Source of the DNA: Penium margaritaceum
Lineage: Eukaryota; Streptophyta; Zygnematophyceae; Desmidiales; Peniaceae
Assembly: GCA_023375785.1 (NCBI GenBank)
Contig: SZWC01001532.1
Coordinates: forward strand, 110,029-147,949
Direction of reading: 5' to 3'
DNA length: 37,921 bases
Made by a program: the position numbers and the translations under genes. The notes below the pieces were generated by a model. That model was given only the letters and a program-made list of their open reading frames with translations, had not been told where the DNA came from and searched no databases. This document shows positions 9,770 through 19,529 of the stretch, piece after piece. Each line of letters begins with the position of its first letter. The first letter of the stretch is position 1.

Positions 9770-10530
9770 TGTTGTTCTTAACGGTTGTAAGAGATGTACT
9801 CTGGCTTCTCGCCATACCAGCACAGTCGTTGATCACATGGTCAAAGGCGTCAATCTCTAGTAGAGACAAGGTTATTGTTGACTGTGCCTGTCTATTGCCA
9901 CGATATGGATTGTGGCCTTGGGGCCGCCATCCATTGGATTTCTGTATCTGAGTATTGTACTTCAGCACTGTCGATGCAATCAGCTGTAGTGATGATTCAC
10001 GAAAGGTTTTCTTGGATGTTGGATGTTGAAATTGCTCACCAGATTTTGCACTTGAGGCCGTTGTATCAAAAACAGATTTTGTCTTGGGCGAGGTCAATGC
10101 CGGTGATAATTTCACCGGCATGCTCTGCCGTGCTAAACTGCTAATGTAAGCGTTGGAGCTTGTATTGTGCATCAGAATTCTCGTTTTTTCCCCAAAGCAT
10201 GTGAGTATGGCATGCGTGAAGTCCAGCAAAGACTGGTGGATTTATCTCTTCTTTGTTTCTTCTCGTGTTGGATTGATCTCCTTGCGAGCTAGAACATCTG
10301 TGATCAGCGATGTGAGAATGGTTGTGTGAGCCGTTGACCCAACATTATTGGTCTCCTGCTCCCATTGAAATGGTCTTGAGGCCAGACCACCAACTCAAAC
10401 CCATGCCACGTAAAAGAAAGGCCACGAGGGACCCCAGTAGTCATGAAGTACGCCTCTAGAATTGCTATCCACGTAAAAACTGACAGCCCTTCAGAATTTA
10501 TAGGATCAAACGACCCAGGTTGCACCGGTC
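9770..10530 (-). pseudogene. gag: gypsy-A gag remnant
   Basis: Two minus-strand stretches fit a gypsy gag. At 10525-10300, FDPINSEGLSVFTWIAILEA followed by YFMTTGV resembles the N-terminal Retrotrans_gag start (Phe-Asp-Gly, then Trp-Ile/Leu, then Tyr-Phe-x3-Gly-Val). At 10229-9762, a polar Ser/Thr/Gln-rich part ends with FDHVINDCA, which could be the H-x4-C half of a degenerated zinc knuckle (about 9845-9820). The parts are in different frames. The capsid homology is inferred from pattern and position, so the assignment is moderate. Confidence 0.5.
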
Positions 10531-10912
10531 GTATTTAGGATATACTCGCAAGCTAATTATTTCTCTTGGTGAGCATTGCTTCCTGTGCACATGCATTTTG
10601 AAGCTTCTCCATTGCCATGGTGAGCTCTTAGTGCGGATCGGTGCTGAGACTCTTGAGTCCCAATAAATTTTCTTAAAGGTCTTTGTTGATGCGATCATGT
10701 GGGCCGGTGCCTCCTATTATACTAGGTCTTTTCTGGAGGGCAAAGGCGGGTGTGAACAGTTTGCCATGCCCAAGGAATCCATCACCAGATTAGCCATTGG
10801 AGTCATCGGTGTTCTGCCATTATTTGCAAAATTTGCCCCTGTTACCTGGTTTGCCTCGAGTGCATCATTGCCTTTGTGCTCCTGATCCTCAATTGCTAGA
10901 GTCTTTGTCGGC

Positions 10913-12066
10913 TTACCACTGATCATCTTTGGATATGATTGCTCTGTTCACAGTCGTAGTGACAAAGCATACGATCTTCTGGATGGTGGAGATCAGTTGA
11001 AGACTTTTAACAGCTGCACCAGCTGCATTATCTGTTTCATCTTTTGCATTGACAACATTGCCATCATCTGCAACACGTACAAATTCAACAGTATCGGCAG
11101 CATGTGCACCATCTACAATGTCTACATGCACACCTTCTGCATCATCTACAATGCCAGTCACAAAAACTACACCAGCTACTGCATCCACATCGTCTTCTGC
11201 ATCGTCACCATAACCACCATCGATTGCCTGTACAGCTTGAGGAGATTCTGCCTTACTTGCAATCTTAGCTCTATCAACAACATCATCCCCATTGATAAAT
11301 TTCACATTCCGGTCTACATCGACTTCACCAGCTACACCCTTGGTGTTGAAATCACCAGCACCATCTGCTCCATCATTAACATCAGCTCTAATTGTAGCTT
11401 CTGCTTCATTGGATTTATTGGCTCCATCAGCTGCATCAACTTCACTAGTTGCATCAATGATGTTAGCAGCTTTAGCAGCATCCGGTACAATGATCGCACT
11501 TGCTTTGGCTACACCTACTACATTCTCAATGTCAGAAGCATTAGCACCATCATTTACCTCTATAGTTTCACTATCTTCCATGGCAGTCATACCACCTACG
11601 ACACTGGCAATTTTTGTAGCACCAGGTTCTTTGGCCATATCACCACCTACATCTACATTATTAGCACCATCTGAAACTTAAGATACATTGGTTGCATCTA
11701 GTGGACCTGCAGAGTCAACAGCTTTGACATCATCGATGAAAACATCTTCATCAACAACAACATCTTCTGTAGTGCCTATATTACATGTTGCAATACCCAT
11801 GGCAGTTGTGACATCCATGGTACAACTTGTCTCTACAACATCAGCCACCTCTGCGAATAATCTACTTTATTAATTGCATGATACATATAATCTACATCAG
11901 TAGTATTAGGTGTATCTGCATTGTCTATATCATCAGCTCCATCGGCCGTACTAGCCACTCCCTTGCTGTGAATAGCTTCAGCTGCGTCTGTAGTGCCAGA
12001 TACATTGTTTGCCTCATTCAAACTAGTAGCATCAACCACATCAACAACATAAGCTGCATCAGTCAC
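10913..12066 (-). other. Asp/Ala/Val-rich low-complexity coding-like region
   Basis: The minus strand holds a 241-codon open stretch (11638-10913) and, in another frame, a 77-codon stretch (12066-11833) of the same style, with motifs such as DGANASD, DAADGAN, DGADGAGD and DDIDNAD. In the frame of the first, the style continues upstream to about 11870, crossing one TAA near 11680. The pattern comes from a degenerate triplet repeat (GAT/GCA/GTA on this strand), and the other frames are also unusually open, so open frame alone does not prove coding. There is no signal peptide, membrane segment or known domain. It sits upstream of gypsy-A gag on the same strand and could be its leader, an unrelated gene fragment or a decayed microsatellite. 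Confidence 0.4.
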
Positions 12067-12069
12067 CCA

Positions 12070-12785
12070 ATCTACACCATCTCATCCGTCACCTATCTCT
12101 CAAAATGTGTTTACCACCAAGATTACTCCTCCCATGTTTGAGAGAGCAGGAGGAGCCTCTCTTTGGATGAGGTAGCATCACAAAGTCACATGTGTTTCAC
12201 ATGCCATATTGAGGAGGACGAGATCCATCCTCTTATCAGTGAGCACCACACTTACTGCCATCTGAGAGACATTATCCAACAATACTCCCACATCATAGGA
12301 TGTATCTGTTCATCTCTTCAATAGGGAAATGTGGAGGAGTGACCATATACACGTCTAGAGTGTGTAAGCTGCGTGTTATAAATGAGTCATTGTGCACACT
12401 ACATGATATGTTAGTTGAGCAGCTCACTGAGGGCTGTACTGGACACAACCCAGATGGTTCTAATTCCAGTCCCATTGTACCCTCAAACAGTGCTTCACGG
12501 ATGAGGATATTGAGGTAGTAAGTGTTGAATACATCCCAAACAGCTTTGAGGTTTCCTTCAACCCACCTCCATCCTTCTCCTTTGTACCCGAGCCATTCCC
12601 TCCCTTCTTATGAGCCCCACACATCTCCTACCTCAGAGCTTTAAACACATCCTATTATGGGAGCCACCGACTGAGGTGGTGATTATGTCATCATGATAAA
12701 TCCATTTGTATGTTTTGATGCTCCAACTTTGTTCTACATAAGAAACTGTGTCAAATCAATCAAAGATATGGATTATTTTGTGCAG
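12070..12785. other. unassigned AT-rich stretch
   Basis: Only short ORFs (up to 72 codons) occur and none has a recognisable domain. I see no LTR, terminal repeat or RNA gene here. Confidence 0.4.
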
Positions 12786-13528
12786 GGATGAGAAAGCTAT
12801 GGCCGTGCAAAGGTGGAAGGCGCACCTCGAGAAAACAGGAGATGTACCGGTTTGACCCCGAGCACAACGGAGCAAAGTTCTTGCCCACTGCAGCCAAAGC
12901 GCCCCTCGATGGATTCTTAGCCAATAAGGCAAAGCTCATTGGGGTCCACAGGTACTTCAAGATGATGGCTGGAGGTGCATTCACAGGCAAGGGCTCTTTG
13001 GGCGGCCGTAACCCCAGCTGGTGGTAAGGGTGCACACCGGTTTGGAATCGCGGTTCTGAGAAAAGAACCGGAGTTTTGATTCCGGTTCTAGCTCGGAACC
13101 GGAATCACGATTCCGGTTTCAGAATCATGATTATTTTGGGAATCGCGATTCTTTGACGGTTCCTTGTGAAAGCCCCCGTACAACAAAATATAGGGGGGTC
13201 CGGGTCGGGTATCTTGAGTGCGTTTTTTCAGCGAGATGGCGAGAATATCGCTCGATGCTCCGCGGTGTAGCAGGAGCGCCCACGACACGTCAGTTCATGC
13301 CAACATCAGCAAAGCATCCTCCCTCCCCACCTCCCCGTCATTTGTGGGCGTGCACACGCACAAGTTGGTGCGTTTGTGCGTTTGCACGATCCTGCTGCCG
13401 ACACGAACGCACAAACGCAAGCACGCGTTTGGGCTGCGGTGCGCAGCACAAATGCACGAGTTCGTGGATTTGTGTTGCTGAATAGTGCACGGCAGCACAC
13501 TAATCAGCAGCACAAACGATAGTACCCG

Positions 13529-13568
13529 AGCTATGACTCAGGCTCGATTCCGAGCCTGAATCATAGCT
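13529..13568. repeat. inverted repeat inside the hAT-like element
   Basis: Two 18-base arms, AGCTATGACTCAGGCTCG and its complement with one mismatch, flank the 4-base loop ATTC. They can form a strong hairpin. Confidence 0.75.
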
Positions 13569-13672
13569 TGGTGCGACACAAGTGAGACCCGCTCGATTCC
13601 ACCACCGAGTGGAGTTGAGCAGGACTTAGGTATTTTATTGAACTCACTCGTCATCACAGTCAACCCCCCCCC

Positions 13673-13724
13673 NNNNNNNNNNNNNNNNNNNNNNNNNNNN
13701 NNNNNNNNNNNNNNNNNNNNNNNN
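13673..13724. other. assembly gap (52 N)
   Basis: A run of unknown bases follows a poly-C stretch in the hAT-like element. ORFs crossing it are artefacts. Confidence 0.99.
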
Positions 13725-13845
13725 CCGGACCCGGGTTGTCGAACCTCGATTCTTGGACGGTTCCGGATTCTTGGAAACCGGAACATCGGTTCTAGAACCT
13801 CGATCCCGAGAATTGGTGTGCACCCTTAGCTGGCGGTACTGCAAG

Positions 13846-14381
13846 TGATAGTCACGCGTGGCACACCCCAACGGCCATAACTCAGCCATTTTTCTATGGA
13901 TTGAGACGTTCTTTGCTGTGTTGGAAAGCTCGCAATGAGTTCTACATGATGCATGCGTTATGTGCAACTCAACAGAGGGCTTCAGAGTACCTCGGGGCTA
14001 TTGGCTGATTCATAGGGGTTGGTACATAAGGAAGGCTAGGGGTTGTTCTAGGCATGCCAGCCTGACCTAAAGACTTTGTGCATTGTCTTGCACTGGTCTA
14101 TCAATTCTAAGGACTCATCCCTTGCACAAATGTATTTGTATTCCAAGCATTGACTCGTACACGTCCATTCGATCCTGCAAGTCTTCCACAGCGCACATTT
14201 GTGCAAATGCTGTCGGGAGAGTCCAACGGGGGGAACCTCAACAACTAGCAGCGGTCTTGCTGCTAGGAGAGGGTCGTGCGGCATCTCAAGGGTTGGTCCA
14301 CACACGAAGGGGTCAAGGGTTGGGAGTTTTATCTTAAGGAATCAGAGTGTAACCGTCACGCCGGGCACCCCTTGGTTCACA
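13846..14381 (+). mobile_element. gypsy-B 5' LTR
   Basis: It pairs with 19922-20375. Shared blocks are GTTCTACATGAT, GGCTTCAGAGT, GGGGTTGTTCTAGGCAT, CCATTCGATCCT followed by CAAGTCTTCC, GGGTTGGGAGTTTT and the end GGTTCACA. It starts TGATAG and ends CA at 14381. The start is inferred from the CAAG|TGA junction common to both copies. Confidence 0.8.
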
Positions 14382-14383
14382 TT

Positions 14384-14401
14384 TGGTATCAGAGCGTGTG
14401 G
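14384..14401 (+). other. gypsy-B primer-binding site, initiator tRNA-Met type
   Basis: TGGTATCAGAGC at 14384-14395 is the classical PBS complementary to the 3' end of plant initiator tRNA-Met. It begins two bases after the LTR end, as expected for minus-strand priming. Confidence 0.92.
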
Positions 14402-14477
14402 ACGTTCGCTCGGCTTTACAAGGACCCATGGGAGACATCAGATGTGCCACACTTCATTTGGTCAAAATGAATTTTTC

Positions 14478-15461
14478 ATGATCAAAAGCATTGAAGTAGC
14501 AGCAGACGACCAGACCTTCCTCATGGAGGAGATTCGGCATTCTCTTGACGAGTTGCTTCAAGAGAACCAGCAGCTTTGTGCGAAGCTAGAGGTGAATAAC
14601 ATCAACCAAGGGAGCACTGCATTTGGGGGAGTTGCATTGGCATCCGCACATGCCTTTGGTGCCCCAAGCCAAAGGAGCCAGAGTTCTACACCGGCAAGGA
14701 TAGTGCGCGGGAGTGACTCTTCATGGTGGACCAGTACTTCCCAGTGTTGGACATTCTCATGGGAGAAGATGTCACAAGGTTGGAGTATGCACCTACAGTG
14801 CTCCGGGGATTGGCGTTGTAGTAGTAGTTGGCATTGTGCCGACGGGACGCCAGTGGGTTGCCGGACGGGTTGGGGCTGGTCAAAGGCTTTAGAAATTGCT
14901 GAGTTTATCATTTGATGAAAACTGCAGCTTGGTGCTTGGGAGTTGATGGAGAAGCCAGAGACGTGGGAACAGTTTGAGACGATCCTCCACGCGCATTTTG
15001 GCCTCATCAACGGTGGCCGAGTCCCACGTTGCAAAATAAAACACGTCAAGCAAGGCAGATTGGTCCAGAACTACACGACACGCTTCATGGCTTCGGCGGC
15101 ATAGATCAAAGACCTCTCGGATGCAGAGGTGTACGACCGCTACCATGGCGGCCTGAAGGGACACGTCCAACATGAACTCGCACTGCTCGGGTTGCGGGCT
15201 TTCATGGAGCAAATTTTGAAGGTGGAGCACATCAGCGGGGTAACCTCCCATGCATGCCGGAACAACTACGCAACACAACCACAGGTGAAGTAGCCGGGTC
15301 AGGTTATGTCCATGGAGGTGGATGCAATCCAAGCCGGGCAGCGGGGCACGAGAAGACCACAAGGACCAAAAGGCAAGTGCTGGGCTTGTGGTGAGGAGGG
15401 TCATCACAAGCGGGACTTCCCCAAGCACAAGGCACAGCAGGGAAACCGACAGCAACAGTGA
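14478..15461 (+). pseudogene. gag: gypsy-B gag with damaged CCHC knuckle
   Basis: The likely start is ATG 14478 (MIKSIEVAADD). A coiled-coil-like segment follows (EEIRHSLDELLQENQQLCAK). A frameshift near 14660 leads to KEPEFYTGKDSARE and LFMVDQYFPVLD, the capsid start, with a TGA where Trp is usual and three TAG codons in a row near 14820, where many gypsy gags have Trp-Trp. Back in frame, ELMEKPETWEQFETILHAHF and the RLVQNYTTRFMASAA segment are typical capsid. TAG 15102 and TAG 15291 both precede residues where Gln fits. The knuckle at 15378-15419 reads CWACGEEGHHKRDF: the last Cys is Phe, so zinc binding should fail. The frame ends at TGA 15459-15461 after a Gln-rich tail. Confidence 0.82.
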
Positions 15462-15555
15462 GGAGGGGATGACCTAATGCTGTAATTATTTTATCCACAA
15501 GGGATAGCACCAAGTATTCTGTCAATCAAGGAGCTACCGCAAGTGCTATTGCGGA

Positions 15556-16340
15556 ATGAAGGTGAGACCTGGCAGTTTTGAGGGATCATCCTTGAGCTGG
15601 TTGTTGAGATTCCGGAGGGGAGTTTCAAGGGTCAGAGGAAGCTATGCAGTCTGCTGGACGGTGGTGCAATCCATAGCTTCCTCAATGAAAAGTTGGCAAC
15701 AAGGTTGGAGCTTGCACGGCAGCAGGGAACATCGGCCAAGGCGCGACATGTGTCTGGAGTGGTGGAGTGCAGTAGGCCTCTCGTCAAGCACAAGGTTCAC
15801 ATGACTGAGTTGGTGTGTGACATGGAGTTCCACACTTTCCCTAAGGATAATCATGATGGCTTGATTGGTCGGGATTTGTTGCACACATGGAATCCAGAAG
15901 TAGATTAAAGGTGCAACTGGTTGGTCTTGAAGGCGAGCGGGAAAAAGCTCAATGAGCCTTTGTGGCGGATTGAGGGAAGGTAGTCGGATGTGAAAAAAGT
16001 AGGGAAGCAGTTGCGCATCATCAACTTGCAGCAGTTGAAGCGATATGAGCGTAAGGATGGCCAGGTTTACCTGGCTTGGGTGTGTCCACAAGAAGTAGTA
16101 GAGCAGCAGATTACAGTGGTTGAAGCAACGGAGGGAAAGCTAGTGGAAGGCATGGGAGCTCCAGATTTGCCTCCCGATATTGGGGAGGTACATAAGGAGC
16201 TCAAGGATGTTTCTAGAAAGTTGCCAAAGGGGCTGCCGCCACAGTGCAAAATTGACCACAAGATTGAGGTGGTGCAAGGGTCATCACCAGTGGCGGGATC
16301 GTACAACTGCATGAGCGGCGCAAAGCTTGCAAAGCTCAAG
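15556..16340 (+). pseudogene. pol: gypsy-B protease and linker to RT
   Basis: The retropepsin active-site motif LLDGGAIHSFL is at 15651-15683, with DGG in place of DSG, as in gypsy-A. The conserved flap/second half HDGLIGRDLLHTWNPEVD follows at about 15853-15905, ending in TAA. After another TAG near 15980, a linker of about 120 residues leads to LPPQCKIDHKIEVVQGSSPV, the typical entry to gypsy RT. Aspartic protease would cleave the gag-pol polyprotein. The domain is nearly complete but interrupted by stops. Confidence 0.78.
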
Positions 16341-17019
16341 AAGTAGTTGGGGGAGTTGGTGGACACAGGGCTTTGTCCTACTCTTCACCATATGCTTCAC
16401 TTGTGTTGTTTGTCAAGAAGAAGCCAAGAGAGCTTCAGATGTACGTGGACTATTGGGCACCCAACAACATCATGGTGAAGAACCACTACCCGTTGCCATG
16501 GGCCAAGGATTTGTTTGACCAGTTGCTAGCCGAGCATGTCCTTAGCAAACTAAAATTGAGGTAGGGGTATCTCCAAATTCGAATTGCAGAGTAGGATGTG
16601 GAAAAGCTGCGTTTCGGATGCGCTATTGACACTTCGAGTATCTTGTGATGCCTTTTGGGCTAATGAATGCTCCTACTACATTCATGGTATTGATGAACCA
16701 GGTATTCCACCCCTATTTGGATCATTTTGTGGTTGTCTTCCTTGATGACATCCTTGTGTACACATTGACGACGGAGGAGTACCAAGAGCATCTGCGGACG
16801 GTGATGGAAGTGCTCAGAAAGGAGCGATTGTTTGCAAAACTCAGCAAGCATAAGTTTTCCAAGCAGGTGGTGGAGTTCCTTGAGCACATTGTCAATGGGA
16901 GGTGGATCTGCATGGATCCAAAGAAGGTGGAAGCAGTGGAGGAGTGGCCCGATTTAGCGTGCGTGCACGATATCCAGGTTTTTCTAGGTTTTACAAACTA
17001 CTACCGGAGGCTTATCTAG
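16341..17019 (+). pseudogene. pol: gypsy-B reverse transcriptase
   Basis: RT motifs in order are GAKLAKLKK then TAG and LGELVDTG, SSPYASLVLFVKKK, QMYVDYWAPNNIMVKNHYPL (Arg-Ala-Leu replaced by Trp-Ala-Pro), LSKLKLR then TAG and GYLQIRIAE then TAG and DVEK, VMPFGLMNAPTTFM, and the catalytic FLDDILVY with both aspartates at 16744-16749. The thumb and connection VFLGFTNYYRRLI then TAG follow. A frameshift lies near 16620. Several of these TAG codons stand where related elements use Gln. The polymerase core is recognisable but cannot be translated intact under the standard code. Confidence 0.88.
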
Positions 17020-17640
17020 GGGAACGCGACCATGGGAGCACCCTTGACAGACTTCCTCAAGAAGGGGTGCCAATGGCAGTGGGGTGCAAAGGAAGGGCTG
17101 GCCTTTGGAGCAATGAAGGATGCGATGTGTGAGGTACAAGTATTGGTATACCCGGACACGAGCAAGGAGTACGTGTTGGGGACAAACACAAGGGACTATG
17201 CAATCGGTGAGGTGCTAGGACCAAGGGAAGGGGCTGCAGCCAATTGCATACTACTCCAAGAATATCAAAGGGGCTAAGCTCAATTATCCAATCCATAAGA
17301 AGGAGGTGCTCACGTTGGTCTAGGAATTCAATTAGTGGAGGCATTACCTCGGGGTGCGGTGCGGCACATGGATCACTACGCGCTCAAGAACCTCAAGTCG
17401 CAACCGAACCTGAGTTGTCATGAAGCACGGCGGATGGAGTTACAAGAGAGAATTTTTGACTATGCGATCCAGTACAAACCAGGGAGGATCAACCCAGCGG
17501 ACCCACTTCCAGGTTGTCCGGACTTGGGCGTGCATGTGATCAGGGTGCTGGTGGGATCTTCGATTATTCGGAGCCACTTTTCTCATGGGTATGAGGAGGA
17601 CCATGACTTTGCCGGGAGTACGGTGAAGGGGTGCAACTAG
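17020..17640 (+). pseudogene. pol: gypsy-B RNase H
   Basis: It follows RT directly: PLTDFLKKGCQWQWGAKEGL, then YPDTSKEYVLGTNTRDYAIG, where the usual TDAS is TNTR, so the first acidic residue is lost. Frame changes occur near 17270 and 17335. DHYALKNLKSQPNLS and the tail IQYKPGRINPADPLP at 17462-17510 are the usual RNase H end and tether. RNA-strand degradation during reverse transcription would be impaired. Confidence 0.78.
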
Positions 17641-17705
17641 GATGACCAGTATTGGCAACATAAAAGAGGAACTAGATTGTGGTGTCGCATAGCGCGTCAT
17701 TGCGA

Positions 17706-18450
17706 TAGGCGTTGTTGGAGGAGACACACAACTCACACTTCAGTTGTCATTTTGGCCACGACAAGACCTTCAAGACGCTTTTGCACCAATACTGGCGGGA
17801 GACAATGGGACCAGATTGCAAGGAGTACGTGACCAGCTGTGATACATGCCAAAGAATCAAGTCATGGAGAGCAAAGGTGTCAGGAGAGCTGCATCCGCTA
17901 CCGGTGGTGGAGCGACCGTGGACAGACATCTCACTAGAATTTGTGGGGGGGTCTTCTATGGGGCGCAACGGGCAACACCATGATACTGCCGGTGGTGGAC
18001 CAGTTCAGCAATATGGCACACTTCATTGAATGTGTGGAGAAGGTCACGACAGTGGAGACGGCTCAGTTCCTCTTGCAACACGTTGACAAACTTCACGGGG
18101 GTGCCAACGTGCATGGTCTCGGACCGCGACCTGCGCCGTACCTCCTGGTTTTTGGAGGAAATCTTCAAGAAGCTACACACCCACATGGCTCTTTCATTAT
18201 CCTAACATCCCCAAACAGATGGCCAAACTGAGCGTACCAATCAGACCATGGAGCGGCTGTTGTGGGGGATCATGGAGCTAGATGGTGAGGGATGGGAATG
18301 CAAGCTCCGGGTGGCTGAGTTTGCCTACAACTCAGCGGTACATGCTTCGATGGGGAGGTATCCTTTTGAGGTGGTTTATGGAGTGCAGACTGCATGTCCC
18401 TTGGATATGGCGTTGGGATTGGACCTCCTGGGGTATAGCAGTTTGTAAAA
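17706..18450 (+). pseudogene. pol: gypsy-B integrase, zinc domain and core
   Basis: The H2C2 zinc domain reads HNSHFSCHFGHDKTF, then YVTSCDTCQRIKS (cysteines at 17838-17840 and 17847-17849). The core begins PWTDISLEFVGG, where the position usually held by Asp is Glu. After a frameshift near 17950, LPVVDQFSNMAHFIE follows. The segment with the second aspartate (MVSDRD, about 18114-18131) is in yet another frame. HPQTDGQTERTNQTMER at about 18209-18259 keeps the catalytic Glu, then VAEFAYNSAVHASMGRYPFE and VVYG are the usual core end. TAA or TGA are rare here; frameshifts do the damage. Confidence 0.85.
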
Positions 18451-18550
18451 GACTTTGCGGAAGTATGGCGGAGCGTACGTGAGGCGCTTCACAAGGCGCA
18501 GAAGCAAATGAAAATGCAAGCGGACAAGCACCGGACAACCGAGGAGTTCT

Positions 18551-19529
18551 TGTTGGGAATTGGTACGGTGCAGTCCCAAATTTGGTTGTTATCCATCTCT
18601 AGTGGTTCATGTCTTCCGTTTTGTGCAAATCTGAGACCGAGCGTAAGCTTCCTAGTTACCTCACGCTATGTGACCAGGAATTTAGAGACATTCATATTTG
18701 TAAAGGGCATAACGGTGTTTTGTGTTAGTTTTTGACCATGAACATGATATGAAAACTCATAGGGCTATTGATGAGCTCTCCAACGCACCAAGCTGTGTAA
18801 AATTCGTCCAAGCGTAGCCCAAGTTATGGTTGTCAAAGTACAGGTCTCACCAACCACAAAAATGCCTAAAGCTTTCACGGTGCGCACACACCGTGGCGCC
18901 TTCCTTCATGTGAAAAGTGCCCTTCCCAATGCGTAGATCCCTTTGCACGTGATGGAGGGGTCACCTGCACTGTTTTGATACACCTCCCCCACTTTTGGGT
19001 TGAGTTTGATGATGGGGTGTGACAGGGTTTGAAACCTGTTCGCGAACCTGTAGTCATGATTTTGACCAAGTCCCTGAGTAACAAAGCGTACTACTGACTT
19101 TCGGGCGTCGAGCCAGGATTTTAGTTAAGTCACTCGATAACAACCTGCACTACAAGATCCAGTGAATATGATCCACTGTATGCCTCGGCAGTCTTCTGGG
19201 GCAAAATCCCAAGATGGAAGTTTGTTACTCCGTCCAGTCGATTTTTCACCGGAAGTCGAGTCGCGGCCAGCTCCCAGAGTTGTCGTGCACACCCCAACTT
19301 TGGAAGCTCATATCTCTCTTGTTACTTTTCCAATTCCAATGAAACAACTTCCACCGGATCCAGTGACTCGTCAAATTTAAGGGATAATAATCCATTTGAG
19401 GAATCCTTCAGCCACTATATCCAACTACAAGGATATTCCTCTCTCTAGCGGCTCATTGCCCCTCTGCATGTCCAAGTGTGGCGCCTCCAGGCGCCACACT
19501 TGGACATGCAGAGGGGCAAATTCTCAACA
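18551..19529 (+). mobile_element. solo LTR (family LTR-B) nested in gypsy-B, TSD GTTCT
   Basis: It starts TGTTGGGAATTGG and ends TTCTCAACA, so the ends are TGTTG and CAACA. The flanks are GTTCT at 18546-18550 and again at 19530-19534. Removing it plus one flank restores the gypsy reading EEFLVGKKVLLS, the normal integrase C-terminal motif. No internal retroelement coding remains, so it is a solo LTR left by LTR-LTR recombination. A diverged relative lies at 5581-6519 in the opposite orientation. Confidence 0.9.
19456..19519. repeat. perfect 31-bp inverted repeat near the 3' end of the solo LTR
   Basis: Arms 19456-19486 and 19489-19519 are exact complements around a 2-base centre (CC). The related LTR at 5581-6519 carries the right-arm sequence in diverged form but not the left arm, so the palindrome arose in this lineage. 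Confidence 0.95.

Larger units (their letters stand above)
4166..10700 (-). mobile_element. Ty3/gypsy chromovirus gypsy-A, heavily decayed, both LTRs unidentified
   Basis: Read on the minus strand from high to low coordinates, the order is gag, protease, RT, RNase H start, integrase zinc domain, integrase core, chromodomain-like C-terminus. This is Ty3/gypsy order. The distance from RNase H to integrase is about 1.9 kb too long because of an LTR insertion (5581-6519) and further inserted sequence up to about 7860. Stops of all three kinds and several frameshifts are present, more than in the other elements, so it looks older. No PBS or LTR pair could be assigned, and the 5' limit (near 10700) is set by the last gag-like residues. 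Confidence 0.75.
13025..13828. mobile_element. non-autonomous hAT-like DNA transposon with 8-bp TSD
   Basis: Terminal inverted repeats are TAAGGGTGCACACC at 13025-13038 and GGTGTGCACCCTTA at 13815-13828, perfect over 14 bases. Flanks are GCTGGTGG (13017-13024) and GCTGGCGG (13829-13836), an 8-bp target duplication with one difference, which is diagnostic for hAT. Subterminal parts repeat GGTTC, GAACC and ATTCCGG motifs in both orientations, a common hAT feature thought to bind transposase. No transposase ORF is present. The element contains an assembly gap of 52 N, so its true length is unknown. Confidence 0.85.
12788..13848 (+). pseudogene. short ORF split by the hAT-like element
   Basis: An ORF from ATG 12788 runs through 13021 and reads RFDPEHNGAKF and VHRYFKMMAGG. 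The hAT-like element and one copy of its target duplication interrupt it after NPSW. If the insertion is ignored, the same frame continues as RYCK and stops at TGA 13846-13848. I do not recognise the product (about 85 codons). The TGA coincides with the first bases of the presumed gypsy-B LTR, so the native C-terminus may have been lost earlier. It could equally be a chance ORF; codon content is more GC-rich than the sequence to its left. Confidence 0.3.

Noticed and set aside
10997..11681. 225-codon and 129-codon plus-strand ORFs opposite the Asp/Ala-rich region
   Set aside because: They arise from the same triplet composition read in other phases; all three phases are unusually open, and no domain is visible.
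12788..13024. Chromodomain, because of PEHN shared with gypsy-B
   Set aside because: Only four residues match; the flanking strands of a chromodomain are absent.
13638..13829. ORFs spanning the N run
   Set aside because: They include 52 unknown bases and lie in the non-coding end of the hAT-like element.
12780..14381. Tandem gypsy-B copy upstream of the 5' LTR
   Set aside because: Sequence before 13846 does not match the chromodomain end before the 3' LTR beyond CAAG, so a head-to-tail arrangement is not supported.
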